NCBI RefSeq assembly: GCF_029623395.1
Contig: NZ_JAPYKK010000018.1
Location: 1-64,000 of the forward strand
From: Sphingomonas echinoides
GTDB lineage: Bacteria > Pseudomonadota > Alphaproteobacteria > Sphingomonadales > Sphingomonadaceae
Direction of reading: 5' to 3'
DNA length: 64,000 nt
Numbering within the stretch: the stretch's first letter is position 1; every line of letters starts with the position of its first letter. Of this stretch, positions 32,789-41,685 are shown piece after piece. Made by a program: the position numbers and the translations under genes. The notes beneath the pieces were generated by a model. The model searched no databases, was not told the origin of the DNA, and saw only the letters and a program-made list of their open reading frames with translations.

Positions 32789-34426
32789 GTGACTACCCCT
32801 AAGAAAGAACTGCTGTTCCTGGCCCTTGGCGGGTCGGGCGAGATTGGCATGAACGTCAATCTGTACGGCTGCAACGGCAAGTGGCTGATGGTCGATTGCG
32901 GAATCACCTTCGCCGATCCGCAATATCCCGGCATCGACGTGATCCTGCCCGACCTGCAGTTCATCGAGGAACGCCTCGACGATTTGATCGGGATCGTGCT
33001 GACGCATGGTCATGAGGATCACATCGGCGCGCTGCCATATCTCGCCGAGGATCTTGGCGTACCGCTCTACGCGACGCCGTTCACTGCCGGCCTGATCCGG
33101 GGCAAGCTCGAGGAAGAGGGCAACGCCAACCGCGTCAAGCTGCGCGTGATCCAGCCCGACGCGCCGTTCGAGATCGGGCCGTTCGGCATCACCTTCGTGC
33201 CGATGTCGCACTCGATTCCGGAAGCGAGCGCGCTGCTGATTGATACGCCTTACGGGCGCATTTTCCACACCGGCGACTGGAAGCTCGATGCCGCGCCGGT
33301 CATCGGCAAGCCCGCCACGCCGGATCAACTCGCCGCGATCGGCAAGGACGGCGTTCTCGCGCTGGTGTGTGATTCGACCAACGTATTCAATAACGACGCC
33401 TCGGGCTCCGAGAGTGACGTACTGTCCGGCCTGATGGACGTGATCGGCAAGGCCAAGGGCCGCGTGCTGGTAACGTCGTTCGCCTCCAACGCCGCGCGTC
33501 TCCACACGCTCGGCAAGGTCGCGATTGAGACCGGGCGGCAATTGTCGGTCCAGGGGCGGTCGCTCGACCGCATCCTCAAGGTCGCGCGCGCAACCGGCTA
33601 TCTGAAGGACTTCCCCGACACGATCGACGCAGAGGCCGCGATGCGGCTGCCGCGCGACAAGGTTCTGGTCGTCGCAACCGGGGGGCAGGGCGAGGATCGC
33701 GCTGCACTTGCACGTGTCGCCAATGGCCAGCATCCGATCTCGCTCGACCAGGGCGATACCGTCGTCTTCTCGTCGAAGCAGATCCCGGGCAACGAAGTCG
33801 CGATCGGGCGAATCCAGAACCAGCTCGCGGCCAAGGGTGTGATCATGATCACCGACCGCCAGGCGCATGTCCATGTGTCGGGCCACCCGGGTCGTCCCGA
33901 GCTGCTCCAGATGTACAAGTGGATGAAGCCCGAGATCCTGATGCCGGTCCACGGCGAAATGCGCCACCTGATGGAGCAGGCGCGCTTTGCTTTGTCCGAA
34001 GGCGTGCCGCGCGCGGTGGTGCAGACCAACGGCGACATCATCCGCCTCGCGCCGGGCAACCCCACCAAGATCGGCAATGCCGCTGTCGGTCGCCTCGTGC
34101 TCGACGGTGACGTCATCCTGCCGGGCGATGGCTCGACCATCAACGAGCGCCGCAAGCTCGGCCTGTTCGGCCAGATTTCGGTGGCGGTCGCGATCGGTCA
34201 GCGTGGTATGATCGGCCAGCCGCAAGTCCGGATCCAGGGCATTCCGGTCGAGGAAGATCGCGAACCGTTCCTCGAAGAGACGATCAGCGCGGTCGTCGTT
34301 GCGGTCAAGCAGGGTGGACGTGATCGCGACAAGCTGCGCGAGCAGATCCGGCTCGCCACCCGCAAGGTCGCGACTCGCTGGACCGGCAAGAAGCCGATCG
34401 TCGACGTGTTGTTGATCGAGGCTTGA
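32789..34426 (+). CDS. rnj: Ribonuclease J
   Basis: A metallo-beta-lactamase/beta-CASP ribonuclease with 5'-3' exonuclease and endonuclease activity in mRNA decay and rRNA maturation. The 545-residue protein has the zinc motif THGHEDHIG (H73, H75, D77, H78), SHSIPEASALLIDTPYG, HTGDWKLD and the beta-CASP motif SGHPGRPELLQMYKWMKPE with PVHGEMRH. The start is a GTG with a weak ribosome binding site. A 133-bp gap separates it from coaX. Confidence 0.95.
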   Translation: MTTPKKELLFLALGGSGEIGMNVNLYGCNGKWLMVDCGITFADPQYPGIDVILPDLQFIEERLDDLIGIVLTHGHEDHIGALPYLAEDLGVPLYATPFTAGLIRGKLEEEGNANRVKLRVIQPDAPFEIGPFGITFVPMSHSIPEASALLIDTPYGRIFHTGDWKLDAAPVIGKPATPDQLAAIGKDGVLALVCDSTNVFNNDASGSESDVLSGLMDVIGKAKGRVLVTSFASNAARLHTLGKVAIETGRQLSVQGRSLDRILKVARATGYLKDFPDTIDAEAAMRLPRDKVLVVATGGQGEDRAALARVANGQHPISLDQGDTVVFSSKQIPGNEVAIGRIQNQLAAKGVIMITDRQAHVHVSGHPGRPELLQMYKWMKPEILMPVHGEMRHLMEQARFALSEGVPRAVVQTNGDIIRLAPGNPTKIGNAAVGRLVLDGDVILPGDGSTINERRKLGLFGQISVAVAIGQRGMIGQPQVRIQGIPVEEDREPFLEETISAVVVAVKQGGRDRDKLREQIRLATRKVATRWTGKKPIVDVLLIEA

Positions 34427-34460
34427 GCCTCACATAGGCTCGGAACAGGAGGAGAGCGAC

Positions 34461-34739
34461 ATGCGGTGGACTTCAGCGCTGGCGATCTATTTCCTGTTCT
34501 GGGCGTTTTCTGTGTTCTTCGTCCTGCCGTTCGGGGTGAAAACCGCGGACGAGGCAGGCGTGGAGCGCGTGCCCGGACAGGCCGACAGCGCGCCGCACGA
34601 GTTCCGCGCCGGGCGCATCGCGTTGCGCGTGACGATCGTCGCGACGGTGTTGTGGGCGATCTACATGCTCAACTTCACGTACGGCTGGCTTACCCCGAAG
34701 ATGATCGACTTCTGGGGGGCGTGGAAGGACGTGGAGTAG
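34461..34739 (+). CDS. DUF1467 family membrane protein
   Basis: A 92-residue protein with two transmembrane segments (about residues 5-24 and 55-75). The pattern ALAIYFLFWAFSVFFVLPFGV, VERVPGQADSAPHEF, then the second helix, is typical of DUF1467, a family of unknown function found in alphaproteobacteria, often next to rnj. AGGAGGAG lies eight bases ahead of the ATG. It is followed directly by a hairpin terminator. Confidence 0.88.
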   Translation: MRWTSALAIYFLFWAFSVFFVLPFGVKTADEAGVERVPGQADSAPHEFRAGRIALRVTIVATVLWAIYMLNFTYGWLTPKMIDFWGAWKDVE

Positions 34740-34765
34740 GTTTCCCCGGCTCTCGCCGGGGAAAC
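34740..34765. terminator. Bidirectional terminator between DUF1467 gene and bfr
   Basis: GTTTCCCCGGC (34740-34750) and GCCGGGGAAAC (34755-34765) form a perfect 11-bp stem with a TCTC loop between two convergent genes. Flanking A/T is short, but the position makes a two-way terminator likely. Confidence 0.75.
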
Positions 34766-34783
34766 GCCTATGTGACGGGCGCG

Positions 34784-35269
34784 TCAGCCCTCGTCGTCGG
34801 CGGGCTTGCTCTGCAGCTGGACGTAATTCTCGATCCCCATCCGCGCAATCATTTCGAACTGGCGCTCGAGCGTATCGACATGCTCTTCCTCGCTGTCGAG
34901 GATGCGGCGGAACAGATCGCGGCTGACATAGTCGCGGACCTTTTCGCTATGCTCGATCGCATCGCGGAGCAGCGGCAGCGCTTCCATTTCGAGCGCGAGA
35001 TCGGCCTTGAGGACTTCCTCGACCGTCTCGCCGATGCGGAGCCGCCCCAGCAACTGGAAATTGGGCAGACCATCGAGGAACAGGATCCGCTCCGACAGCC
35101 AGTCGGCATGCTTCATCTCGTCGATCGACTCCTGTCGTTCGAACGCGGCAAGCTTCCGGACGCCCCAGTGATCGTACAGCCGGTAATGCAGCCAATATTG
35201 ATTGACCGCCGTTAGCTCATTCTTGAGTGCCGTGTTGAGGTACTCGATGACCTTGAGATCGCCTTGCAT
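34784..35269 (-). CDS. bfr: Bacterioferritin
   Basis: A 161-residue haem-containing ferritin that stores iron in a 24-mer shell. All six ferroxidase ligands sit at the E. coli positions: E18, E51, H54, E94, E127, H130, and the haem-ligand M52 is present. It follows bfd by 41 bp and is likely cotranscribed with it. AAAGG precedes the ATG. Confidence 0.96.
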   Translation of the reverse strand: MQGDLKVIEYLNTALKNELTAVNQYWLHYRLYDHWGVRKLAAFERQESIDEMKHADWLSERILFLDGLPNFQLLGRLRIGETVEEVLKADLALEMEALPLLRDAIEHSEKVRDYVSRDLFRRILDSEEEHVDTLERQFEMIARMGIENYVQLQSKPADDEG

Positions 35270-35310
35270 CGTTTAGCCTTTGCTGGTCGCGGAATAGCGG
35301 AGGCCAGCCT

Positions 35311-35481
35311 TTAGGCTACGGCGCGCTCTTCGTCGATGATCGCGCGGGCGGCGGGGACGCATTGGCCGCATTTCGCTTCGCACCCCATGGTACGATAGGC
35401 CTGGCAGGCCGTCCGGCACCCGTTTCGGGCGGCGGCGCGGACGTCGCGTTCGCGGATGGCATTGCAGATGCAGACAACCAT
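35311..35481 (-). CDS. bfd: Bacterioferritin-associated ferredoxin
   Basis: A 56-residue [2Fe-2S] protein that reduces bacterioferritin to release stored iron. Cysteines C4, C6, C38 and C41 match the E. coli Bfd ligands. The start is set by GAAGGGAG upstream of MVVCIC; an in-frame ATG 51 bases upstream would add an unrelated leader. The gene order bfd-bfr is standard. Confidence 0.93.
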   Translation of the reverse strand: MVVCICNAIRERDVRAAARNGCRTACQAYRTMGCEAKCGQCVPAARAIIDEERAVA

Positions 35482-35503
35482 GGACACTCCCTTCGGAGCG
35501 CAT

Positions 35504-35532
35504 GATCTATCGCTAATGAGAATGGGTCGCAA
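35504..35532 (-). promoter_or_regulatory. Possible iron-regulated bfd promoter with Fur-like box
   Basis: On the minus strand TTGCGA is followed after 16-17 bp by ATAGATC. Between them, the sequence reads on the plus strand as TAATGAGAATGGG, resembling half of a Fur box. bfd is commonly iron-regulated. The match is partial. Confidence 0.35.
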
Positions 35533-35550
35533 GCCTAAATGCGACCCATT
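35521..35550. terminator. 11-bp hairpin between purL and bfd
   Basis: AATGGGTCGCA (35521-35531) and TGCGACCCATT (35540-35550) are perfect complements with an 8-base loop, starting ten bases after the purL stop. It probably ends purL transcription before bfd. It shares bases with the possible bfd -35 region, so a regulatory use is also possible. Confidence 0.65.
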
Positions 35551-35559
35551 CGCACATCA

Positions 35560-37800
35560 TCAGTTCTCCACGGGTACGGCTGCGCCCATCAGTTTCGGGA
35601 AGAAGCCCTCATGCGCGGTCCGCAAGTCGCTCAATGGGACGACATGATCGTTGTCGGGGAGCTCGAAGATCAGCCGATTCGCAATCGTCCGCCCGATTCG
35701 CTCGATCTCCACCCCGGCTGCATCCGCCGCCGTCAGCGTTTCGAGCAGCAAGTGATCCGCGACGGTCGCGACATAAAGCCCCTGGTCCTCACCGAACAGC
35801 GCGCAGGCGACGCCGCACGGCAACGGCGCATGCAGCATCGCGCCGACGTTACCCGCCAGCGCCATCTCGGCGATCGTCACTGCGATCCCGCCGTCGGACA
35901 CGTCATGCACCGCCGTCAGCCCGCCGGTTGCGATGTGGGTGCGGACGAACTCGCCGTTGCGGCGTTCCGCTTCGAGATCGACCGGGGGCGGGGGGCCTTC
36001 CTCGCGGCCATGAACTTCGCGCAGCCACAGCGACTGGCCAAGGTGACCCGAGCGCGCGCCGATCAGCACGATCACGTCGCCGGTGCCCTTGAACGCAATC
36101 GTCGCGGACTTGGACCAATCGGCGAGCAACCCGATCGCACCAATCGCGGGCGTCGGCAGGATCGCCGAGCCACCCCCGGTCGCCTTGCTCTCATTGTACA
36201 GCGAGACGTTCCCCGAAACGATCGGGAAGTCGAGCGCGCGGCACGCATCGCCCATGCCGTCGAGACAGCCGACGAACTGCGCCATGATCTCGGGGCGCTG
36301 CGGGTTGGCGAAGTTGAGGCAGTTGGTCACCGCGAGCGGCGTCGCGCCGACCGCCGACAGGTTGCGATAACACTCTGCAATCGCCTGCTTGCCGCCCTCA
36401 TAGGGGTCGGCATAGCAATAGCGCGGGGTGCAGTCGGTGCTCATCGCGAGCCCCTTCTGCGTCCCGTGGACGCGCACTACCGCAGCGTCGCCACCCGGGC
36501 GCTGCACCGTATCGGCGCCGACCTGCGTGTCATATTGCTCCCAGATCCAACGCCGCGAGGCGATGTCGGGGGAGGCCATCAGCGTCAGCAAATCGGCGGC
36601 GACGTCGGGCGTCTGCGGGATGTCGCCAAGCGGGGTGATCTTCGCCCACGCCTGATACTCTTCCTTCGTCGCGGCCGGACGGTCGTACAAAGGCGCTTCG
36701 TCCGCGAGCGGGGCGAGCGGAATGTCGCACACCGTCTCGCCGTGGAACTTGAGCACCATATGGCCGGTGTCGGTCACCTGGCCGATCACCGCAAAGTCGA
36801 GCTCCCATTTGTGGAAGATCGCTTCGGCAAAGTCCTCGCGGCCTGGCTTGAGCACCATGAGCATCCGCTCCTGGCTCTCGCTCAGCATCATTTCATAAGG
36901 CGTCATGCCGGTTTCGCGCTGCGGCACCGCATTCATGTTGAGCTCGATCCCGACGCCGCCCTTCGACGCCATCTCGACCGCTGATGAGGTGAGGCCGGCC
37001 GCACCCATGTCCTGGATCGCGACGATCGCGTCGGACGCCATCAGCTCGAGGCATGCCTCGATCAGCAGCTTCTCGGTGAAGGGATCGCCGACCTGCACGG
37101 TCGGGCGCTTCGATTCCGAATCCTCGCCGAAATCGGCCGACGCCATCGTCGCACCGTGAATGCCGTCGCGCCCGGTCTTGGAGCCGACATAGACGATCGA
37201 ATTGCCGATCCCGGAGGCGGCGGAATAGAAGATCTTGTCGGTCTCGGCGACGCCGACGGTCATTGCGTTGACCAGGATGTTGCCGTCATACGCCGGATGG
37301 AAGTTCACCTCGCCGCCGACCGTCGGCACGCCGACGCAATTGCCGTAACCGCCGATGCCGTGAACCACGCCCGAGATCAGGTGGCGCATCTTGGGATGAT
37401 CGGGCCGCCCGAAGCGCAGCGCGTTGAGGTTGGCGATCGGGCGCGCGCCCATCGTGAACACGTCGCGCAGGATCCCGCCGACGCCGGTCGCGGCCCCCTG
37501 ATAGGGTTCGATGTACGACGGGTGATTGTGGCTCTCCATCTTGAAGATCGCCGCCTGGCCGTCGCCGATGTCGACCACGCCTGCATTCTCGCCCGGGCCG
37601 CAGATGACTTGCGGGCCGGTGGTGGGGAGCTTCTTGAGATGGATCCGGCTCGACTTGTACGAGCAATGCTCGGACCACATCACCGAGAAGATGCCGAGCT
37701 CGGTCAGGTTGGGCTCGCGCCCCAGCGCGTGCAGGACGCGGTCATATTCTTCGGCGGACAGCCCGTGCTGGGCGACGATCTCTGGGGTGATGTCGGTCAT
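35560..37800 (-). CDS. purL: Phosphoribosylformylglycinamidine synthase subunit PurL (small form)
   Basis: PurL makes FGAM from FGAR and ATP, with ammonia from PurQ and the helper PurS, in purine synthesis. The 746-residue protein is the small type that needs separate PurS and PurQ, neither in this window. Markers: [20 protein letters not shown] near the N-terminus, [40 protein letters not shown], and [19 protein letters not shown] in the C-terminal ATP-grasp-like repeat. The ATG at 37800 gives standard length. Confidence 0.97.
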   Translation of the reverse strand: MTDITPEIVAQHGLSAEEYDRVLHALGREPNLTELGIFSVMWSEHCSYKSSRIHLKKLPTTGPQVICGPGENAGVVDIGDGQAAIFKMESHNHPSYIEPYQGAATGVGGILRDVFTMGARPIANLNALRFGRPDHPKMRHLISGVVHGIGGYGNCVGVPTVGGEVNFHPAYDGNILVNAMTVGVAETDKIFYSAASGIGNSIVYVGSKTGRDGIHGATMASADFGEDSESKRPTVQVGDPFTEKLLIEACLELMASDAIVAIQDMGAAGLTSSAVEMASKGGVGIELNMNAVPQRETGMTPYEMMLSESQERMLMVLKPGREDFAEAIFHKWELDFAVIGQVTDTGHMVLKFHGETVCDIPLAPLADEAPLYDRPAATKEEYQAWAKITPLGDIPQTPDVAADLLTLMASPDIASRRWIWEQYDTQVGADTVQRPGGDAAVVRVHGTQKGLAMSTDCTPRYCYADPYEGGKQAIAECYRNLSAVGATPLAVTNCLNFANPQRPEIMAQFVGCLDGMGDACRALDFPIVSGNVSLYNESKATGGGSAILPTPAIGAIGLLADWSKSATIAFKGTGDVIVLIGARSGHLGQSLWLREVHGREEGPPPPVDLEAERRNGEFVRTHIATGGLTAVHDVSDGGIAVTIAEMALAGNVGAMLHAPLPCGVACALFGEDQGLYVATVADHLLLETLTAADAAGVEIERIGRTIANRLIFELPDNDHVVPLSDLRTAHEGFFPKLMGAAVPVEN

Positions 37801-37889
37801 GCTGCTGCCCTTAGCGTCGGGCGCGGAACCGCGCTAGCGCGTATCGACGCCCACGCGCGGTTCGTCGGGCGGGTGAAGCGCCGGCATCC

Positions 37890-38783
37890 TCAGCCCAGAC
37901 CGAGATAGGCACTCGCCGAAAGCACTGAAGCCGCGAGGATGACCGGCTGGCCGGCAGGCGTCGTGATCGACGCAGTTAGCCGTCCGTGGGAATCGAAACT
38001 GATGTGCGTCGTCGCATTTCCGCTGCTCAGATAATAGGGCCACACCCCGGCTGCCGCATTGGCGAGGATCTCGGCCTGCCCGCCCGGGCCGAACGCCGTC
38101 TCACTTGTGTAGGTGATCGAGAGCGTGTCGGCGATAATCAGGCTTGCCGGCATGCGGACAAGCGTGCCGCCGGGACCGAAGGTCGTCGTCCAAGTAATCG
38201 GTGAGGTCGGATCCCAGGGGGCGCCATGCTTGTTGCTGTAAGCGTTGGCGAGCGCGGAGGAGAGATACCAGTCGCTTGGGGTCGTGGCGAAATTGAGCAG
38301 ATGGTCGAAGGACAGCGTCATGTCGAGCTTGGCGGCCGCCAGCACGCCCGCAACCCCGTCGACCGGGGGACTCGCGGCCCACAGGCCCCAGAACGGGGTT
38401 TCCGGCGCGCCGGAGCTGCTGAAGGGAAACCGCGCCGACGGCGCCAACGCGAGCATTTGCAACATCGTCGCTTCGTCGATCGACCAGGCCGAAGGTTTCG
38501 TACCCCAGTCGGCGAGCTTCCGCTTGGCGACCGTGATCGGGTTGAACGGACTGTGGCCCGCCACGAGCGATCCGATTACTGCGCTATAGGCGGGGAAGAA
38601 CTGCGACCCCGACTGCACGAAGACCGGCCCGTCCGCGGGGATGATATTGAACAATCCCCAAAGCGTCTGGTCGCTGTCGGGGACGGTTGCGGGTTGGAAT
38701 GTCTTGCCGGCAGTGTCGGGTACGCCGAAAGCCTGGAGGGTGCGCTTCAGAAGCAGGATCTGAAGCTCGTCGAAGGTTGCCAT
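37890..38783 (-). CDS. Unknown protein, shorter member of a tandem paralogous pair
   Basis: A 297-residue protein of no recognised family, cysteine-free, without signal peptide or membrane helix. It aligns with the neighbouring 403-residue protein over its length: LWGLFNIIPAD, FWGLWAAS, the conserved APWDPTSPITW, TFGPGGTLVRMPASLIIADTL, AAGVWPYYLSSG and PAGQPVILAASV match LWNYLDIIPPA, FFGLWGGS, APWDPTSTINW, SFGKNGNMQRFTTTLLLVNQ, SSGLWPFYSSGG and NAGVPIIIGAIV. Beta-rich composition suggests a sandwich-like fold. It lies 161 bp downstream of the paralogue, with a hairpin between. Function unknown. Confidence 0.75.
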   Translation of the reverse strand: MATFDELQILLLKRTLQAFGVPDTAGKTFQPATVPDSDQTLWGLFNIIPADGPVFVQSGSQFFPAYSAVIGSLVAGHSPFNPITVAKRKLADWGTKPSAWSIDEATMLQMLALAPSARFPFSSSGAPETPFWGLWAASPPVDGVAGVLAAAKLDMTLSFDHLLNFATTPSDWYLSSALANAYSNKHGAPWDPTSPITWTTTFGPGGTLVRMPASLIIADTLSITYTSETAFGPGGQAEILANAAAGVWPYYLSSGNATTHISFDSHGRLTASITTPAGQPVILAASVLSASAYLGLG

Positions 38784-38879
38784 GCGCTGTCTCCATATCC
38801 TGTCGGACTGTGGGCGGGCTGCTGTGGGATTCTTGCGGTCGTCGCACGACGTGACATGCTGCTGATGCCCGTGGACAGA

Positions 38880-38909
38880 CGCGATCGGCGGGATTTCCCA
38901 CCGATCGCG
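38880..38909. terminator. Hairpin between the two paralogous unknown genes
   Basis: CGCGATCGG (38880-38888) pairs with CCGATCGCG (38901-38909), with a further GGGA/TCCC pairing inside. It lies downstream of the longer gene and about 95 bp ahead of the shorter one, where it could reduce read-through and set a ratio between the two products. Confidence 0.55.
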
Positions 38910-38944
38910 CTGGCGGTTTTCAGGTCGCTCGTCTGATCCGGGGA

Positions 38945-40156
38945 TCAGCTTGGTTCGAGAACACGCTTCTTGGCGGTCGTGTCGTAGAACGTCTCGGTCA
39001 GGAACTTGGCAGCCTCGGCCTCGCCGCCGAGATAGGTTTTGACCGGTTCGACGATCGCACCGATGATGATCGGAACCCCGGCATTGCTCGTGATCGAAAT
39101 GTGCATGTTGCCGGTGTTGGTGAAGCTGGCGGAGCTCGACGTCCCGCCCGATCCGCCGCTGCTGTAGAACGGCCACAAGCCAGAACTGGAATTCCTGCGG
39201 ATCTCGGTCTGCTCCGCTTCGGTGTACACTGCCGTCGACGTCACCTGAATGTCCATCTGGTTGACCAGCAACAGCGTCGTGGTGAAGCGTTGCATGTTGC
39301 CGTTCTTCCCGAAGGAGTTCTCCCAGTTGATCGTCGAGGTTGGATCCCACGGTGCCGCATTCGGATTGTGATAGGCCAGGCCCATCGCGGCGGACGAGAA
39401 CCAGTTTCCCGGGCTGGCGGCGAACGGCAGGACGTTCGCGAACGACGCCGTTACCGAGACGCCGCTGCCGCCGAATTTCTGGGTAGTGATGGACGTCGAC
39501 GAGCTGCCGCCCCACAGGCCGAAAAAGCCGCCGGACTTGCCGTTGGCCCACGTCCGGGACACGTCGGTATTCCAGTCGCTTTTCCCGACCGTGAACGAGC
39601 GCGTCGGCGCGGACATCAGCAGCCGCAGCATGGTGTCATAATCGATGCTGAAGGTGATCGGATCGGTGCCGGTCGGCTGATACGCCATCGCGTTGTTCTG
39701 GGCGACGAAGACCGGGTCGAGATTGTCCCGGTTGAGGGCGATCGCACCCTGACGGGCGACCGTCTGGCACGGGGCACAGCCATAGGCCCAGAGCTGGAAG
39801 TTCTGGCCGGTCGGGCCGACCGCCCCCTTGGCACGCGCCGACGCCCAATTGTCGTAGCATGGCTGCTTGACGGTGTTGAGGAACTGTTCGCTGGCAGGCT
39901 GAAGCGCCGACAGGACGCCTTGGTAATCCACCGAGAATTTGTTGCCCCCCGCGCCGAGCGAGGTGTTCATGTTGAGCGTCGCGGGCGGAATGATGTCCAG
40001 GTAATTCCACAGGCGGCCATCCGCGCCAAGCCCGCCGACCAGCGGGGGCGAGGGCTGTACGACTTGAAACGGTGTCGTCGTGTCGTAGCCGAGCCCGGCG
40101 GCGAGGGCGTTGTAGAAGCCGTCCTGCAGTTGATCGAAGGTCACTGGACTTGTCAT
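38945..40156 (-). CDS. Unknown protein, longer member of a tandem paralogous pair
   Basis: A 403-residue protein, not matched to any family I know. N-terminal TFDQLQDGFYNALAAGLGYD parallels TFDELQILLLKRTLQAFGVPD of the neighbour. It has an extra central part with a CAPC motif (WAYGCAPCQTV), resembling a redox CxxC but without a visible thioredoxin fold, and a further Cys in KQPCYDNW. The C-terminal half is rich in Ser, Thr, Asn and Gly and carries the shared APWDPTSTINW and SSGLWPFYSSGG motifs. No signal peptide. GGAGAGG precedes the ATG, and a promoter-like sequence lies about 190 bp upstream. Both are on the same strand as purL, but with their own promoter. Confidence 0.75.
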   Translation of the reverse strand: MTSPVTFDQLQDGFYNALAAGLGYDTTTPFQVVQPSPPLVGGLGADGRLWNYLDIIPPATLNMNTSLGAGGNKFSVDYQGVLSALQPASEQFLNTVKQPCYDNWASARAKGAVGPTGQNFQLWAYGCAPCQTVARQGAIALNRDNLDPVFVAQNNAMAYQPTGTDPITFSIDYDTMLRLLMSAPTRSFTVGKSDWNTDVSRTWANGKSGGFFGLWGGSSSTSITTQKFGGSGVSVTASFANVLPFAASPGNWFSSAAMGLAYHNPNAAPWDPTSTINWENSFGKNGNMQRFTTTLLLVNQMDIQVTSTAVYTEAEQTEIRRNSSSGLWPFYSSGGSGGTSSSASFTNTGNMHISITSNAGVPIIIGAIVEPVKTYLGGEAEAAKFLTETFYDTTAKKRVLEPS

Positions 40157-40545
40157 GATACCTCTCCGGTTTCAGGAAATGCGTAGTGCTTCAGTAAAGG
40201 CTGGAACGCGCGGAAATCACGATACTCGTGCCGACGAAAAAGAGCGGTCCGTGCGGCAGATGCGTACGGTAATGCATGCCAGCGCCAACATTTTGGCTTC
40301 GGCATACTTGGGCGGTGCTGTGCTCTTTCTGGACGGTCCGTAAAATTATTCTGAACGCTACAGGCCGTCAACGATGGAAAGATCCAGAATAGCGATCAAC
40401 CGGGTGTCGAAGTGGCAAAGCGCCCGCATGGCAGGGCATGATCCTGGCATGCCCGGTACCTCCCCGGCGTACCGTCTCCGACACGCACCCGCGATCCGGA
40501 TGGGCCCGGAAAGATCACTCCACTTTCGCGCAAATTTGCGCCGGA
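40157..40545. other. 389-bp intergenic region upstream of the unknown paralogous pair
   Basis: No gene is supported here; short open frames on both strands lack ribosome binding sites and family features. It holds the promoter described separately at 40343-40371 and a leader of about 180 bases. Locally it is richer in A and T (for instance around 40340-40360) than the surrounding coding DNA. Confidence 0.6.
40343..40371 (-). promoter_or_regulatory. Sigma-70-like promoter of the unknown paralogous pair
   Basis: On the minus strand TTGACG (40371-40366) and TAATTT (40348-40343) are spaced by 17 bp. The -35 box matches consensus in five of six bases; the -10 box is weaker but AT-rich. Transcription would start near 40336 and leave a leader of about 180 bases. 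Confidence 0.5.
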
Positions 40546-41508
40546 CTAGCGTTCAGCGGTCGCGGTCGAGTCGATGAAGCGGGTGACATCGCGCGCGCTT
40601 TCGTCCGGGCGCTCTTCCATGGGGAGGTGCCCGGTCCCGGGGTAGACGATCAGCCGACTGCCCGGGATATGCGCCTGAAGCCAGTTCCCCGATGCTCGCG
40701 GGATCAGCCGATCCTCCGCGCCCCACAGGATCAGGACCGGCAGCTTGAGCGAGGCCAGTTCCGCCGGGGTCGCGCTGTCCGGGGCCAAGGCGAACCGGTC
40801 GAGCGTCGCCTTGCGGTTGCCGGGATAGCGCAACAATTCCCAATAGCGGTCGATCATCGCGGCATCGGCCAGTTTCGGGTTGCCGAATACGCCCGGAAGG
40901 CTTCCCGCGATCAGGCTGCGCGGCGTGATCGCGGCGGCAATGTCGCGCAGGATCGGCATGCGCGCGATCCGAAAGGCAAGCGGCGGCTCGGCGTTGCCCG
41001 GCTCGGGCTGCCCGACCGAGTCGATCAGGACGAGCGCGCGGACGTGCCGCGGGTGCGCGAGCGCATAATGCCACGCGACCCCGCCGCCCATCGAGTTGCC
41101 CGCCAGCACGATCCCGTCGACGCCGAGTTTCGCGCGCAGGCGTTCGACCACGTCGACATAAGCTGCGGGTGCGTAGTCTCGCGTCGGGCTGGCTCCGGTC
41201 AGGCCATGGCCGGGAAGATCCATCCGGATGACCCGATACCGCGACTCGAGTCGCGCGGCCCAGGGTTCCCAGGTCTGGAGCGATGCATTGGACCCGTGCA
41301 CCAGCAACAGCGCCGGAGCGTCCCGCGGACCGGTGTCGCGGACATGCACTTTGAGACCGCCGCCAAGATCGACGAATTGCGACGGTGAAGCGCCGTATTT
41401 GGCGCGCATTGCGACGGGATCGGTGTCTGGAGTGCGGTAAAACAGAAACGCAACGACCAAAAACGCGGCAAGGACAAGCAGGATATAGCCCAGAATGCGC
41501 CAGCCCAT
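40546..41508 (-). CDS. Alpha/beta hydrolase, membrane-anchored
   Basis: A 320-residue hydrolase with an N-terminal membrane segment (about residues 5-23). The fold is clear: oxyanion-region LLLVHGSNASLQTWEPWA, MDLPGHG, nucleophile elbow LAGNSMGGGVAWHYA with the catalytic Ser, the Asp region ILWGAEDRLIP, and the catalytic His in GTGHLPMEERP. Such proteins hydrolyse esters, lactones or haloalkanes; the substrate cannot be read. It stands alone between the unknown pair and accC. Confidence 0.85.
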   Translation of the reverse strand: MGWRILGYILLVLAAFLVVAFLFYRTPDTDPVAMRAKYGASPSQFVDLGGGLKVHVRDTGPRDAPALLLVHGSNASLQTWEPWAARLESRYRVIRMDLPGHGLTGASPTRDYAPAAYVDVVERLRAKLGVDGIVLAGNSMGGGVAWHYALAHPRHVRALVLIDSVGQPEPGNAEPPLAFRIARMPILRDIAAAITPRSLIAGSLPGVFGNPKLADAAMIDRYWELLRYPGNRKATLDRFALAPDSATPAELASLKLPVLILWGAEDRLIPRASGNWLQAHIPGSRLIVYPGTGHLPMEERPDESARDVTRFIDSTATAER

Positions 41509-41644
41509 TGCCTCGTCCCACTCACGTCCGTCCTTCTGGCGGGCGGTGTGTCAGGAGAGAATTGCCGGTTTTCGGCAAAGTGGCAAGCGTTAGTATGTCG
41601 GTTTTGGAGTTCACGGCAAGGCGTTGATAAGGCAGGGAAGTGTA

Positions 41645-41663
41645 CCCCGGCACGAAGCCGGGG
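41645..41663. terminator. Hairpin downstream of accC
   Basis: CCCCGGC (41645-41651) pairs with GCCGGGG (41657-41663) around ACGAA, 22 bp after the accC stop. It resembles the CCCCGGC-type repeat seen at 34.7 and 51.7 kb. Confidence 0.5.
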
Positions 41664-41685
41664 CCATCGAAACCCAGTCTTGCCG

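Noticed and set aside
40153..40371. 72-codon open frame upstream of the longer unknown paralogue
   Set aside because: It has no ribosome binding site, an atypical composition and coincides with the leader and promoter region of the real gene.
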